A stretch of DNA of 52,852 bases from Chara braunii (GCA_003427395.1 BFEA01000858.1:366229-419080), one strand, 5' to 3'. Positions 41,802-52,762 are shown, counted from the first letter of the stretch. Translations and numbers: made by a program. The notes: a model not told the origin generated them from the letters alone.

Positions 41802-42243
41802 AATCACTGACGGACTGCTGTTTGAAAGATCGGAAAAAAAAAAAAGATCGACAGGTTTGACAGGCTCTGCGTCCCCAATAACGAGACTGTCAAAAGTATA
41901 GTCTTAGGGGAATGCCACAAAACAACGAGGGCCATTTCGGTTGGGGGAAGACTTATGCTAATCTCCCCCGGTCCTATACCTAGGTCGGCATGAAGCATGA
42001 TTGCATGGCCTACATCCAAGGTTGCCAAGTATGCCTGTGGAACAAAAGTTCCACACAGGCCCCCCTGGGTCCGTTGAGACCACTACCTGTCCCGTCTGAT
42101 CCCGGTGACTCCGCGTCTATCGACTTTATGGACACAAAGGTTAACAGCAGATCCGGGAAGAGTCAAGTGATGGTAATAGTAGATAGATTCAGTAAATTTG
42201 CCGTTTTTATTCCGCTACCAATTGAGGCGAAAACCGATTTAGT
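41802..42243 (+). pseudogene. Integrase N-terminal half of gypsy #4
   Basis: KITDGLLFERS (41,803-41,835) is the segment that precedes the integrase zinc domain. An A run follows (shift). The histidine pair is visible as ECH..GH in a broken frame. MKHDCMAYIQGCQVCLWNK supplies the CxxC pair. The core begins SASIDFMDTKV (first Asp) and continues SQVMVIVDRFSKFAVFIPL to DLV, where gypsy #3 is inserted at TAGT. It resumes in frame at 51,235. Confidence 0.8.
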
Positions 42244-43508
42244 TGTAATGAACCCAGTCTGGCAGATACTTATAGGTCGTCAAACATCAGTTGTCTCATT
42301 ATCTGCATCAAAGTCTCCAAATCGTGAAGTGATATCTCAAACAATATCTCATTACCATCACAAGAAGAGAGTGGAGGGAGAATAGACAAAGGAGAAGCTG
42401 AAAGATTACACATTAATAATCCCATCAGACCCCTCTCCTTCTCCGGGCTTCTTCCCTCTCCACGTCAACAATGATAATAAGTATATTCCTGATCACACAC
42501 AATAGTGCCACGTGACACTTTATCTCGTGGAGACCATGAAGACATAGCAGATTCCAGTGACGACGTCAACCTCAGGTGAGTACCCGACCTCCTTCATCCA
42601 CAGATCCCGATCTTCCTCCTCCTCACAACCAATCACCTCATGTAGACAGCGTAGACAATGCCACGTCAACAATCGAGACAAGTGGCATATGCCACATCAG
42701 AAATGGAGACCAGTGGCAGCACCACATCAGCATGCACTATAAACCAGAGGCAGCGCCACTTCAGCATGCAATGTAGACCAGAGGTAACGCCACGTCAGCA
42801 TGCAATGTAGACCAGAGGTAACGCCACGTCAGCATGCAATGTCGACTAGATGTAGCGCCATGTCAGCATGCAATGTACACTAGAGGTAGCACCACATCGG
42901 CATGCAATGTAGACCAGAGGTAGCGCCACATCAGCAAGAAGTGTAGACCAGAGGTATCACCACGTCAGCATGCCACCTCAGCAAGCCTGACACACAATGC
43001 AAAAAGCGCCAGCATGCTGCCTCCACCTCGTGCCGTCGTCCGCATCGCCAATGCACAGCCAACGTCGAGATTGCATAATGCCAGCATCTAGTCAAAGTTG
43101 AGCCAGCGTTAAAGTAGCATAGTAAGACTGAATGTTGACCACCTCGAGGCCGGCCTTTAAGTAGCGTTTGACGAGACTCTTTGGCCTCGGGTCCCCTCCC
43201 CTCAGTCGTCCAGATTGCTTCACAGCCGAAGGCCTGGATTGTACAATTGCAAATTTTCCCCCTCGGACCTGATGCTGTCGGGGTACCTGCATACAAACAA
43301 ACGTGCGTGTCCGACCGGCGGCCTGCACTGGGTACACTTGACTTTGAGTGTTGGGGTTTTCGGTAGTTGACTTTTGTCAACTGTTCCTCGTCCAGGCGCT
43401 GAATCTTTGCTGGGGTTTTTCCCCGTTTTGGCCTGGGCCTGGGTGTGGCCTTGGTGTGGCCTGGCGAGGCCTTCAGATTCCACGAGGCTTACTACATGGG
43501 TTATTGCA
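42244..43508 (-). repeat. 3' LTR of gypsy #3 (1,265 bp)
   Basis: TG...CA borders, next to integrase-end text of the same element. It contains seven-odd 34-bp repeats, one more than the other LTR, which accounts for almost all of the 32-bp length difference. Confidence 0.93.
42731..42985. repeat. 34-bp tandem repeat in the 3' LTR, about 7 units
   Basis: CATGCA(A/C)T starts at 42,731, 42,765, 42,799, 42,833, 42,867 and 42,901, with decayed units after. Each unit holds GTAGACCAGAGGTA and GCCACRTCAGC-like text, so every 34 bp brings one ACGT-type word or its decayed form. Confidence 0.93.
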
Positions 43509-43813
43509 TTCCTGCCGGCCCAAATTTCGAGTTCCATCACAAAAATATATCAATCTTCACTTAACCCACATTCATAAGCAGCAACAATGTCAGGAGCAGT
43601 AGGTAGGAGTTCTTTCCTACTAAACCATCTGGCTTCAGATGGAGGTTGGGACTTGAACTTTACCTTTTACTGCTTATGAGGTCGTCCTCTACCACCTGTA
43701 GAAAAATAGTCATGTTCCAATATCCTTTCAACTTCATAGCCGCCATTCATAGAGGGTGGAAATGGAGATGGCCTATTCAGACAGGGCATGTCCTTAGATG
43801 TGGAGGTACATCT

Positions 43814-44849
43814 CTACGAATAGGAAGGTTCATCTTCACCTCCAAGCACTTTGAGAACTTCCCAGGGTCCGTAGTAGACAAGTAGCAGTTTCTGAGATAC
43901 ATTTTCTTCTAAGGAAAACTCTTTAGACTTAACCCAGACATAGTCCCCTTCTTGGAACTGTGAAGGAGGACGATGTTTATTAGCTTGTTCTATCATTTGC
44001 AGTTAGGATTTCTGTATGTTTTTCTTCACCTTCTTGATGTCTTCTTCGTGCAAAATTGTGAATTCACACGTACCTGGGTAGCCTTTGAATCTGGTCTCTG
44101 GTTAGTGCATCCATGGGACGCCTAGGCTTCCATCCTTTATGCAGTGCGTTAGGCGTTCTACCTGTGACAGTATGTATACAGTTATTATAAGCACGAGCAA
44201 TTTCAAAGTTCTCATCCCAATCAATCTGGTCAGGACGGACATACATTCGCAAAAGTTGTTGACAGAGACGATTAATTTGCTCAGTTTGACCATTCGTTTC
44301 AGGATATCGGTCTGACGACACGGTCAACTTAGTCTCAAAGACTTCCATCAACTTCTGCTATTGTAGACTGGTGAACCGAACATCTCTGTCGGATACGATG
44401 GTTTTGGGAAATCAATACTTAGAGACCCATCGCATTTAACACTTTTGAATGACTAGTTCGGTTCTAGCTTCAACAGGCAAAGGAATTAACATAGCATACT
44501 TAGAGAATCTATCGACGATGACCATTACCTTACTATTGCAGTTTCGACTCTTGGTGAGACTTATAAAGTCAATTGAAATAGACTCACCTGACTCACTTGG
44601 AATTGGCAGCGGTCTCAATAGTCCCATCGGATTCTCATGTGAGGGTTTGTTTCTTTGACAGACAAGACAAGTCCGCACGTATGTTAGTACATCTTCCTTC
44701 ATTCCTTTCCATTCAAAACGTTCACGTACATCGGCACACGTCTTGTTAAGACCAAAGTGACCTTTCGCATCATGGCATTCCCTAATGATTAAACTCTTTA
44801 TTGATTCTAGGTGAGGAACACACACTCTTTCTTCGGTTTTATCCAGCAA
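43814..44849 (-). pseudogene. Integrase of gypsy #3
   Basis: Zinc domain: ECHDAKGHFGLNKTCADVRERF and RTCLVCQRNKPS (44,790-44,650). Core: ISIDFISL (first Asp) and VMVIVDRFSKYAMLIPLPVEAR. The frame stops at 44,436, then continues past TVSSDRYPETNGQTEQINR (44,310, which carries the region of the catalytic Glu, NGQTEQ) and VRPDQIDWDENFEIARAYNN to 44,064. C-terminus: EGDYVWVKSKEFSLEE and VYYGPWEVLKVLG (43,950-43,840), the GPY/F module. At least three breaks separate the parts. No chromodomain. Confidence 0.85.
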
Positions 44850-46025
44850 GAAGAGTCAACCATCACTCATTCGATATTCCGGAAACAACTCAGGGTTCTT
44901 TCGTAGAGTCTCAATAATAGGACCCCAAATAGGATCATTCCCATAACCCTGGCGGATCTGTTCTTTCAGTTCATTTCCGATATCGAGATAGGAGACAATG
45001 GTTCCAAAGAAATATGCATGCTTGGACAAAGCATCCGCAACCACGTTAGACTTACCCATGATGGTTTTCACCTCAAAGTCAAATGTGTCAAGGAAAGCGG
45101 ACCACCTTACCAACTTGTCAGAGAGCTTAGGCTGAGTCTTGATCCACTTCAAAGTAGAGTGATCAGAGTAGACAGTGAAATGCCTTCCTAACAAGTAGTG
45201 CTTCCAGGTATCCAGTGCAACAACTAAGGCATACAGTTCTCTTTCATAGGTGGAGTTGACCACTTCTTCTTACGGGAGTCTTCTGGACATAAACTCAATA
45301 CGTCTATATCCTCTACTGTCATCCTGCTGTAGTACAACCCCAATCCCATACTCATTTGTGTCAGTCGTAACAATGAGAGTAAGAGAAGGGTCAGCAATCT
45401 TTAGGACAGGGTAGTGAGTCAAAACATGCTTTAACCTTTTAAATGATGACTCACAATCTTTGTTCCACAACCAAGGTTTTTCCTTTTTTAGCAGTTTTCT
45501 CATAGGAGCAGCTATCAAGGAGAAGTTTCCAACGAGCTTCCTATAGTAGCTAGCAAGGAAAAATCTTAGTTCAGTTATGGTCTTAGGTTGTGGCCTATCT
45601 CTGATTGTTGTAATCTTCTTTTCTTAAGGCCTTAGTCCTTCGTTCACTATATGCCCTAAGTACAAGACTTCAGGCTTAGCAAACTCGGACTTCTTCGGAT
45701 TCAGTTTGAAGCTGCCCTCGCGCAACTTTTGCAAGACCATTCGTAGGTGTTTATCGTGATCTTCCGGTGTTTTACTGTACACTAGAATATCGTCGAGATA
45801 GACTACTACGAATTGATCGATCCATTGTCAGAACAACTCGTTCATGGACCTTTGGAAGGTCGCAGGTGCGTTGGTCAAACCGAAAGGCATAACCACGAAC
45901 TCGTAGTGACCATATCTGGTTCGGAATGTCGTCTTATGTTGATCCTCGGGAGCCACCTCGATCTGGTGGTACCCTGACTTTAGATCAATCTTGCTAAAGT
46001 ATCTGCACCCCTGCAACTTATCCAA
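44850..46025 (-). pseudogene. RT palm and RNase H of gypsy #3
   Basis: All in one phase. From 46,025: [20 protein letters not shown] (first RT Asp), [23 protein letters not shown] after NELF (CGA expected) follows, then the YLDD region at about 45,800. The RT connection (MRKLLKKEKPWLWNKDCESS) is at 45,510. RNase H has VTTDTNEYGIGVVLQQD (first Asp), TYERELYALVVALDTWKHYL (Glu), FTVYSDHSTLKWI and MGKSNVVADALSKH (last Asp region). Further stops include LRP*EKK, RLP*EE and SDG*LF. Apart from the stops, the catalytic residues that I can see are intact. Confidence 0.85.
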
Positions 46026-46046
46026 TAGATCGTCAATGCGCGGAAG

Positions 46047-46180
46047 AGAATATATCTATATACAATATCTACAATAATTCTCTATAATAATTTTATAATA
46101 TAATCATTTTAATATTAATATAATTACAATAATCAGAATATGATTATAATTATCTATTTATTATAACAATAAGAATATAT
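46047..46180. repeat. AT-only insertion in RT of gypsy #3, flanked by AGAATATAT
   Basis: About 125 bp made almost entirely of A and T separates two halves of the RT fingers. AGAATATAT stands at 46,047-46,055 and 46,172-46,180. The matching places in gypsy #2 (22,290 and 23,335) have no such segment. Minus-strand codons before and after belong to the same RT domain (TIKN before, LDKLQ after). Confidence 0.85.
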
Positions 46181-47341
46181 GAATTTCTCGTTTTTGATAG
46201 TGACGGAGTTCAGCCCACGATAATCTATACATAGACGAAGTTCACCTTCATTTTTTGGCACGAATAAGACAGGCGCGCCATAAGGAGATGAGCTAGGGCG
46301 AATCCATCCCTGGTTAGTAAGTTCTTGCAACTGCTTTCGAAGTTCCTCAAGTTCCCTATGAGACATTCGGTAAATGGAACCCTTGGGAATCTTGCTTCCA
46401 GGAATGATCACGATTGTGTGCTTAATAGCACGCTAAGTAATTCCCGTCGGCTCAGTTTGCAAGTCCTTGTATTCGTCGAAACGTTTTTCGATAGAAGGTG
46501 GATGGGATGAGGAATACTCACCGACTCGCTTGACAAACACCATCATCACCTCCTGATCCAACTTCTTCTTCACTACCATCGATCGGAAAGATGGGTAACT
46601 CATACAACAGAAAGACAGGGTAGAGTCAGAGTCAGACTTATGATACAACTTCATAGCACACAGTTCAGACATCTCGACCTTGAGTTTGACAATTTTATCT
46701 TTGAACTTTAACTCTGGGTCGGGTTCCTCGTGCCAATCCATTCCCAGAATCATGTCTAATGGTAGGTGTTTTTCTATTAGGAAGGATATCTCATGTAATA
46801 TCTTCTTTCCTTCCTTAGTTCTGAAGTAATACTTGACACGATCGATATATTGAGAGACAATGATCGTGCTCTTCTCAGCCAGTATAGACGTAATAGGTCG
46901 AGGTAAGTCTTTTACCTTTATTCTCATGTGCAATTTATGAATTTCCTTCTCTGAGATATAAGACCATGTCAATCCCGGATCTAACAGAGCACCTACTGGC
47001 GTGTGCGCAATCTCAATATCCGCGATCATCAACTCACTCTTAGACTTAGCTTTCTTCGCCCATGAACTCTGTAGTGCTATGAGTTCATTGTCGAGCTCAC
47101 CAAGGGAATCGTCCAGTGAAACAAAACAAAGTACTGTGTTAGGGTGGCCTGGACGACGGGCGGAAGAAGAGTCATCCTCTGCCTTGAGAGTCGAAGGGGT
47201 AGAAGGGGTTGTAGGCGCCTTACCTTTGTCTTCGTCTGAAACCTTCGACTCAGGAGGAGCAGATGCTACTCCTACTGGTTGCTCGCTTTTGGGTTTCAAA
47301 TAAGCGGGCACCAGGCTATCACGTGCCCCATGGTACCACAC
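46181..47341 (-). pseudogene. Protease and RT fingers of gypsy #3
   Basis: From 47,341: a Pro/Ser/Glu-rich linker, then the retropepsin domain with catalytic loop GALLDPGLTWSYIS (about 47,000; D-P-G) and LPLDMILGMDWHEE (about 46,750). A basic linker follows to a TAG at 46,433. The same phase continues at once as [16 protein letters not shown], then RT fingers: [19 protein letters not shown] and [17 protein letters not shown], up to the AT-rich insertion. D-P-G also underlies the gypsy #2 copy (LLDPR), so it is probably a family feature. Confidence 0.85.
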
Positions 47342-48977
47342 TTAAGGTCCTGGCGATTGTCCATCTTGGACTGCCATTCCTCTCGTGTCATATTCATTTT
47401 TTCCCAAGGCCTCCCGAACGCAATGCCAGGATGCTCGGGAAACGAGCGTAGTCTCTTCTTCTTCTTCCATTGGGTATGGCCTCCCTTGTTCGCCATTACG
47501 ACAGTGACGTCACCCTTCCCAGACTCACTGCCGCTATTACCTCCTCCTCCCTCAAACTCGTCGAGGGGTAACTTCTCTACTGTCTCATCGTCAAATAGCA
47601 AAAGCATATGGTCCTGACACTTTTGCCGCCAAAGGACCCGCTTGCCATATCCCCCAACCGGTCTTGATTTGACTACCGAAGTGTAAGACCCTTTTACGTG
47701 TGCGTTCATTGCTCTCTTTGGAGAGCGAGATCGCGAAACTGCCAATAGTTATATTTCCCAGACTTCGATTCTGCCATGAGTTGTCCACGAATAGGCTCAG
47801 GCAAAGCACGTGAGTAGATATAGAGGACTTGGTTGTCCTGTAGGTTCGGTCCAGGTACCCGCAACAAACGATTCACTTCACGAGACAATGCATCAACAAA
47901 AGTCCAACGTTTCTGGCCTATAGTGATGAGTTCATCAAAGGCCTTATAAGTCGTCGTCATATCTAGGAACCTCTCCTTAATCTTTTGGAGAAATTGCTTG
48001 AGAGTAAGTGTCTTGGCCCACTCATCGATATCCTCGAAGCCAACAACATTGGCCTCTGCCAGCACCCACTCCTTGGTCATTTCTCCTAAACATGATGTAG
48101 AGAACGCGACATGGCTCTCAGGCTCGACGGGTGTTGTCCCGACGTAAGTCTAGATTTCAGCGATCCACAACAACAAGTTTTCTTCCTTTTGTTGTTGTAG
48201 GTAAACGAGAACTTCATTTTTACCTTTTCTTTCTTTTTCGGCTTCTCCGCTTCTTTGACCGGGTCTTCCTTCTTAGTTGGTTCTTTTTTCTTCTCGGTGG
48301 GTTCTTCTTTCTTCCTTGCGGGCTCCTCAGACTCTTTCTTCGAGGGGTCTCTTGCGTCACCGTCCGCATTGCATCTTTCATAAGTTTCTCTTGGGGTGGT
48401 TTCTTTTCTACTTCCCCCTTCTTCTCCTCCTCAAAGCTCACCTTGTCCTTACCTTTCATCATTCTCATCATAGTTTTTAATGAGACAGTGTTAGAGTCTA
48501 TCTTCCTTTCAAGATAAACAAGATAAGCCATGATAGATTGCAATACAGATGACAGATCAGTCTCAACTTCCTCAAAGTGAAACCTTTCCCTCATTTCCTC
48601 CAACAATTTCTCTTGTTTTCTCTCTCCTCTTTCCTTCTTCGGAACGCTTCAATCTTTCTTCTCTCTTCCCTTAAAGTATTTTCAAATTGTCTGACATTCT
48701 CCTCCATTAGTTCCAAAGACAGTTGTGGTTCCACTTTCTTTTCTTCTTTCTTCTCTTCTTCCTTTCCTTTTTGGTCAATTCTTTCAAACTGCTCGGCGAC
48801 AAACCAGTCAAGAGCATTACACCCTTGTCTGATGAGTTCCTCGACTCGCTTTCTGGTTTCCATCATCTCAACAGCAGTCTCGGCGGCATCCAGTTCACCC
48901 TCTACAGCTCGCAGGTTGAACTGTCTGTGGACATGCTGTTCAGCTGCTGGACCAGCACCGTGTATCTCACCAAGCAA
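47296..48977 (-). pseudogene. Gag of gypsy #3
   Basis: N-terminal coiled coil, rich in Glu/Lys/Arg (ETRKRVEELIRQGCNALDWF, then EEERKKEE-type text; 48,977-48,591). A frame change leads to EEMRERFHFEEVETDLSSVL and a very basic stretch (48,606-48,220). Capsid-like text is at 48,080-47,706 (WVLAEANVVGFEDIDEWAKT, FLQKIKERFLDMT, YKAFDELITIGQKRWTF). The C-terminal part runs 47,745-47,296 with KCGTMGHVIAWC, a zinc knuckle lacking its first Cys. At least four frames are used, so several indels have accumulated. Confidence 0.78.
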
Positions 48978-49983
48978 TTGTATAAGAAGACCCTTTTAAG
49001 TTTGCCTTCTTGCTTCAATTTAACCACAAGTTTTCAATTTTTCCCCTTCAGCATCAGCATAGTGCCATAGACTATGAGAGGGATAGGGAAGAAGAGAAAT
49101 GGAATGAACCACGTCAGGATGGAGGCACGCAGACATTTCCAGAGAGAGTTCATTTTCCTAAGCGTGTGGATGCCGCACAATAAATAAAATCAAAGGACAA
49201 AAATAAATTTCACAGGACACGCAACTTCTACAACAAGAATAATCAACAATCAATTTCTCTATCCTAACTCTGCTATCTGTTTCCTGTGTGATGACGTCCT
49301 ACAGTTACAGGTACCGCAGCCACGGCCAGTGTGATCAAGACAACAACACACTTGTAAGTACACACAGCAACCACAGACAATCAACAGGTAAGTAGAGAGC
49401 CAACACAACCACACAATCAATGGTTAGCCTCTTTTCTACCATCTGCAGAAGCAATGCAATCATCAACAACAAGTGCACACTCACACCCTCAGCAGCCTGT
49501 GCATGCCACGTGTCACCCCTGGCATGCCAACGCAGCAGTACTGCCACGTCAGCATCAAGGACCAGCACGGTCTACAAGGGGGGATGCCACATTGCAATGC
49601 AGGTCTGCTACACACTCAAGACTGGTATGCCTCGTCAAATGCAGCATCAACAGACAACAACGACACAGGTGCGTGCCACATTAGACCATGCCCTGCATTC
49701 CACATAAACAATGTGCCACATCAGCGGTACCAATCTCTCTCTACACCAGCGCCACGTCAGCACATTGCCAACGAAGCTCTTGCCGGCATCTTGAAATCTT
49801 CAGTGCAGCCACGTCATCATCTTCAAGGGACAGTTGCTCGAACGTGCAATATTACAATGTCTAGACCTGCGGTATTTACCGCGCGTGTTAATAAACGCGT
49901 TTCATTTTGCACATGTGACACTTCCCACTTACCTGGGTGCCACGTCAGCACTTGATAGCAAACAACAGATTGCGATGAAGAAG
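48978..49983 (-). other. Gag leader of gypsy #3 with many CCACGTCAGC-type motifs
   Basis: No gene. Between 49,500 and 49,960 the plus strand shows about ten GCCAC(G/A)T words, five of them CCACGTCA. The arrangement mirrors the gypsy #2 leader. Donor-like ACAG|GTAAGT (49,387) is at the position corresponding to 26,620 in #2. Confidence 0.6.
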
Positions 49984-49998
49984 TTTGCTCCGATACCA
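49984..49998 (-). promoter_or_regulatory. Primer-binding site of gypsy #3
   Basis: The minus strand reads TGGTATCGGAGCAAA three bases after the LTR. It matches the plant initiator-Met tRNA primer site TGGTATCAGAGC with one change. It confirms minus orientation and that 50,002-51,234 is the 5' LTR. Confidence 0.88.
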
Positions 49999-50001
49999 AA
50001 T

Positions 50002-51234
50002 TGTAATGAACCCAGTCTGGCAGACATTCAGAAGTCGTCAAACATCAGTTGTCTCATTATCTGCATCAAAGTCTCCAAATCGTGAAGTGATATCTCAAAC
50101 AGTATCGCATTACCATCACAAGAAGAGAGTGGAGGGGGAATAGGCAAAGGAGAAGATGAAAGATTACACAGTAATAATCCCTTTAGACCCCTCTCCTTCT
50201 CCGGGCTTCTTCCCTCTCCACGTCAACAATGATAATAAGTATATTCCTGACCACACACAATAGTGCCACGTGGCACTTTATCTCGTGAAGACCATGAAGA
50301 CATAGCAGATTCCAGTGATGACGTCAACCTCAGGTGAGTACCCGACCTCCTTCATCCACAGATCCCGATCTTCCTTCTCCTCGCAACCAGTCACCTCATG
50401 TAGACAGCGTGGACAATGCCACGTCAACAATCGAGACAGGTGGCATATGCCACATCAGCAATCGAAACCAGTGGCAGCACCACATCAGCATGCACTATAA
50501 ACCAGAGGCGGCGCCACTTCAGCATGCAATGTAGACCGGAGGTAATGCCACATCAGCATGCAATGTAGACCAGAGGTAGCGCCATGTCAGCATGCAATGT
50601 ACACCAGAGGTAGCACCACATCGGCATGCAATGTAGACCAAAGGTAGCACCACATCAGCAAGCAGTGTAGACTGGATGTAGCGCCACGTCAGCATGCCAC
50701 CTCAGCAAGCCTGGCGCACAATGCAGAAAGCGCCAGCATGCTGCCTCCACCTCGTGCCATCGTCCGCATCGCCAATGCACAGCCAGCGTCTAGCCAGCAT
50801 CGAGCCAGCATAATGCCAGCGTCTGGTCAAAGTCGAGCCAGTGTCAAAGTAGCATAGCAAGACTGAATGTTGACCACCTCGAGGCCAGTCTTTAAGAAGC
50901 GTTTGACAAGACTCTTTGGTCTCGGGTCCCCTCCCATCAGTCGTCCAGATTGCCTCACAGCCGAAGGCCTGGATTGTACAGTTGCAGAATTTCCCCCTTG
51001 GACCTGATGCTGTCTGGGTACCTGCATACAAACAAATGAGTGTGTCTGACCGGCGGCCTGGGCTGGGTACACTTGACTTTGACTGCTGGGGTTTCTGGTA
51101 GTTGACTTTTGTCAACTGTTCCTCGTCCAGGCCCTGAATCTTTGCTGGGGTCTTTTTCCCTTTTTTGGCCTGGGCCTGAGTGTGGCCTGGCGAGGCCTTC
51201 AGATTCCACAAGGCTTACTACATGGGTTATTGCA
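50002..51234 (-). repeat. 5' LTR of gypsy #3 (1,233 bp)
   Basis: TG...CA borders, primer-binding site on the inner side and TAGT target copy on the outer side. It holds six 34-bp repeat units (50,489-50,700). Confidence 0.93.
50489..50700. repeat. 34-bp tandem repeat in the 5' LTR, about 6 units
   Basis: CATGCA(A/C)T starts at 50,489, 50,523, 50,557, 50,591 and 50,625, with decayed units at 50,659 and 50,693. Same unit as in the 3' LTR. Confidence 0.92.
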
Positions 51235-52067
51235 TAGTGATCTGCGAGTTCTTTAATCATTGGGTCAAGGATTATGGCCACCCGCTGACGATAGTTAGTG
51301 ACCATGGTACTAAGTTTACCGGCGAGCACTAGCAACAACTAATGAAAGTTTATGGATCAAAATTGACCATGCCATCCGGTAGACATCCGCAAACTAATGG
51401 CCAGACGGAACAGATGAATAAGTTTCTCCAGCAAGTGCTTCGCATGTACATTAGACCCAACCAGATCGATTGGGATGAGCATCCTCCCAAAGTGCAGTCT
51501 GCATATAACAATTCAGTGCACCTTTCTACTCCATGCACTCCAAATGAACTGCACAAAGGTTGACAGCCCTGGCACCCCATTGACTGCCTGAATCCAGATC
51601 AGATTCAGAGATTGCCGCCTTGTACAAGGGAATTCACTATACAGTACGGGAAAGACTTAGAGCAGGTCAAAAAGAACATCCTCAAGGCCCAGCACCGCAT
51701 GGTAGAACAAGCCAACACGCACCGACGACCGTCGCAATTCGCTGTAGGTGACTTGGTCTGGGTAAAGTCAAAGGAGTTGGTTCTGGAAGAAGGGTTCTCG
51801 CAGAAACTGTTACCTGTGTATAGGGGACCATTGCAAGTGTTAGACGTCAAGGGAGAGGCAGACAGTCCGTCTTCACTATCGAGATTCAACACCACCTGCA
51901 CGCATACCCGGTGTTCCATGCGTCTAAGTTGCTTCCCCTGCGTAACAAACGATCATTTTCCCTCTCGCCGCTCCATGATCCCGCCAGATATGGATGGAGG
52001 TTATGATGTAGATAGACGTCTTCCGTACAGGTCACAGAGGGAGGCCACAGAGGCAGTACAAAGTTAG
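51235..52067 (+). pseudogene. Integrase C-terminal half of gypsy #4
   Basis: It resumes after gypsy #3: the second catalytic Asp lies in IVSDHGTKFTG (about 51,295). The Glu region is SGRHPQTNGQTEQMNKFLQQ (51,375). YIRPNQIDWDEHPPKVQSAYNN follows. A TGA (51,561) interrupts, and the same phase continues with PCTREFTIQYGKDLEQVKKN, VGDLVWVKSKELVLEEG and VYRGPLQVLDVKGEA (GPY/F). A final stop at 52,065 is due to a shift; the chromodomain follows in another frame. Confidence 0.82.
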
Positions 52068-52191
52068 ATTTGCCTATCAGGAACCGAATGAGGATCGCTG
52101 GTTCCCCAGGAAGGAACTAATACAGACAGCTCCTCACATTGTTTCCTTCTATGAGAGGGCCCGGAGGGGAGTGAATGTATATGACAGATAA
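52050..52191 (+). pseudogene. Chromodomain of gypsy #4
   Basis: KVRFAYQEPNEDRWFPRKEL then TAPHIVSFYERARR ends in TAA at 52,189-52,191. The Tyr-rich strand, the Trp and the following helix are the chromodomain pattern. In chromoviruses it steers integration to marked chromatin. It is one base out of frame with the integrase body. Confidence 0.68.
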
Positions 52192-52340
52192 AACTGAGAT
52201 TTTTCTGGGTGGACCTCGAAATTAGGCCGGCAGGAGTGAAAGGGTTCACGCTATAACACCGCATGTCCCGGTACCAGGGTCCCAAACAATCTAAGACTGT
52301 CCCCAGGGAGGAACTAATACAGACAGCTCCTCACATCGTA
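52104..52340. repeat. 37-bp direct repeat, 197 bp apart
   Basis: CCCCAGG(A/G)(A)GGAACTAATACAGAC... occurs at 52,104 and 52,301 with two or three differences. The first copy is inside the chromodomain and the second lies downstream in non-coding DNA. Confidence 0.88.
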
Positions 52341-52761
52341 GGTCTGTAGGCATCGGTACGGAAACATCGTAGGTGGGTAGGAATCCGCCCAGTACCTGAC
52401 AAGAGAACTCCAGTCCTGTCCAACAGTCCCAAGTCCAATTTTGCAGCATGCCCCGAAGGTACCGGACCGACAAAATGTTTGCAGCTGACAGGCCGCGGCC
52501 GACCGGTACCGGTCTGAAGCAGGCCAAACCAAGTCAAGTCCTATATTTACCTGCTACAGTGCAGCGGCGCATCACTTGTTCATTTGCAAGATGTGGAAGC
52601 GCTGCTGCTGCTTGTGCGTTAAGGCAACTTGGGCACTTCGCGCCTGTAGAGGAAGAGGGCGCTCAAGGGTTACTCCATAGCTAGGATAGTGGAAGATAGG
52701 GGGTAGGGTGGCCTTAGCCGCCGAGCGAGAAGTTTCCCTGCTTGGGTGTATCCAGGGTAAC

Positions 52762-52762
<1 letters not shown>
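52192..52762. other. Downstream of gypsy #4, no gene seen
   Basis: Apart from the 37-bp repeat, it holds a perfect palindrome GACCGGTACCGGTC near 52,499. No polypurine tract or LTR start is convincing after the chromodomain. Confidence 0.4.

Larger units (their letters stand above)
42244..51234 (-). mobile_element. Ty3/gypsy LTR retrotransposon #3, 8,991 bp, TAGT target duplication
   Basis: LTRs at 42,244-43,508 and 50,002-51,234 begin TGTAATGAACCC and end TTATTGCA. TAGT stands on both sides (42,240-42,243 and 51,235-51,238). Removing the element and one TAGT makes integrase of #4 continuous (DLV|ICEFF). Internally on the minus strand: primer-binding site, leader, gag (48,977-47,296), protease (47,341-46,433), RT, RNase H, integrase (to 43,814). 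It belongs to the same family as gypsy #2. The LTRs differ at roughly 15 positions in the first about 200 bp, so the insertion is not recent. Coding frames have scattered stops and one AT-rich insertion. Confidence 0.93.
39591..52191 (+). mobile_element. Ty3/gypsy chromovirus-like retrotransposon #4 (plus), split by #3
   Basis: Order on the plus strand: gag N-terminus (39,854), capsid (40,194-40,820), zinc knuckle (about 40,970), protease loop (41,570-41,800), integrase (41,800-42,243), then the whole of gypsy #3, then integrase end (51,239-52,067) and chromodomain (to 52,191). RT and RNase H are absent: protease text is followed within about 30 bp by the integrase N-terminus. No LTR was identified on either side. 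The upstream limit is uncertain. Confidence 0.82.

Noticed and set aside
42731-42985. CRISPR-like array (34-bp regular spacing)
   Set aside because: The units are contiguous tandem repeats without unique spacers, inside an LTR of a eukaryotic retrotransposon.
46980-47010. Protease catalytic loop D-P-G instead of D-S/T-G in gypsy #3 (and D-P-R in #2)
   Set aside because: DPG loops are familiar from many plant gypsy families, and both copies share the Pro, so it is probably a normal family feature.
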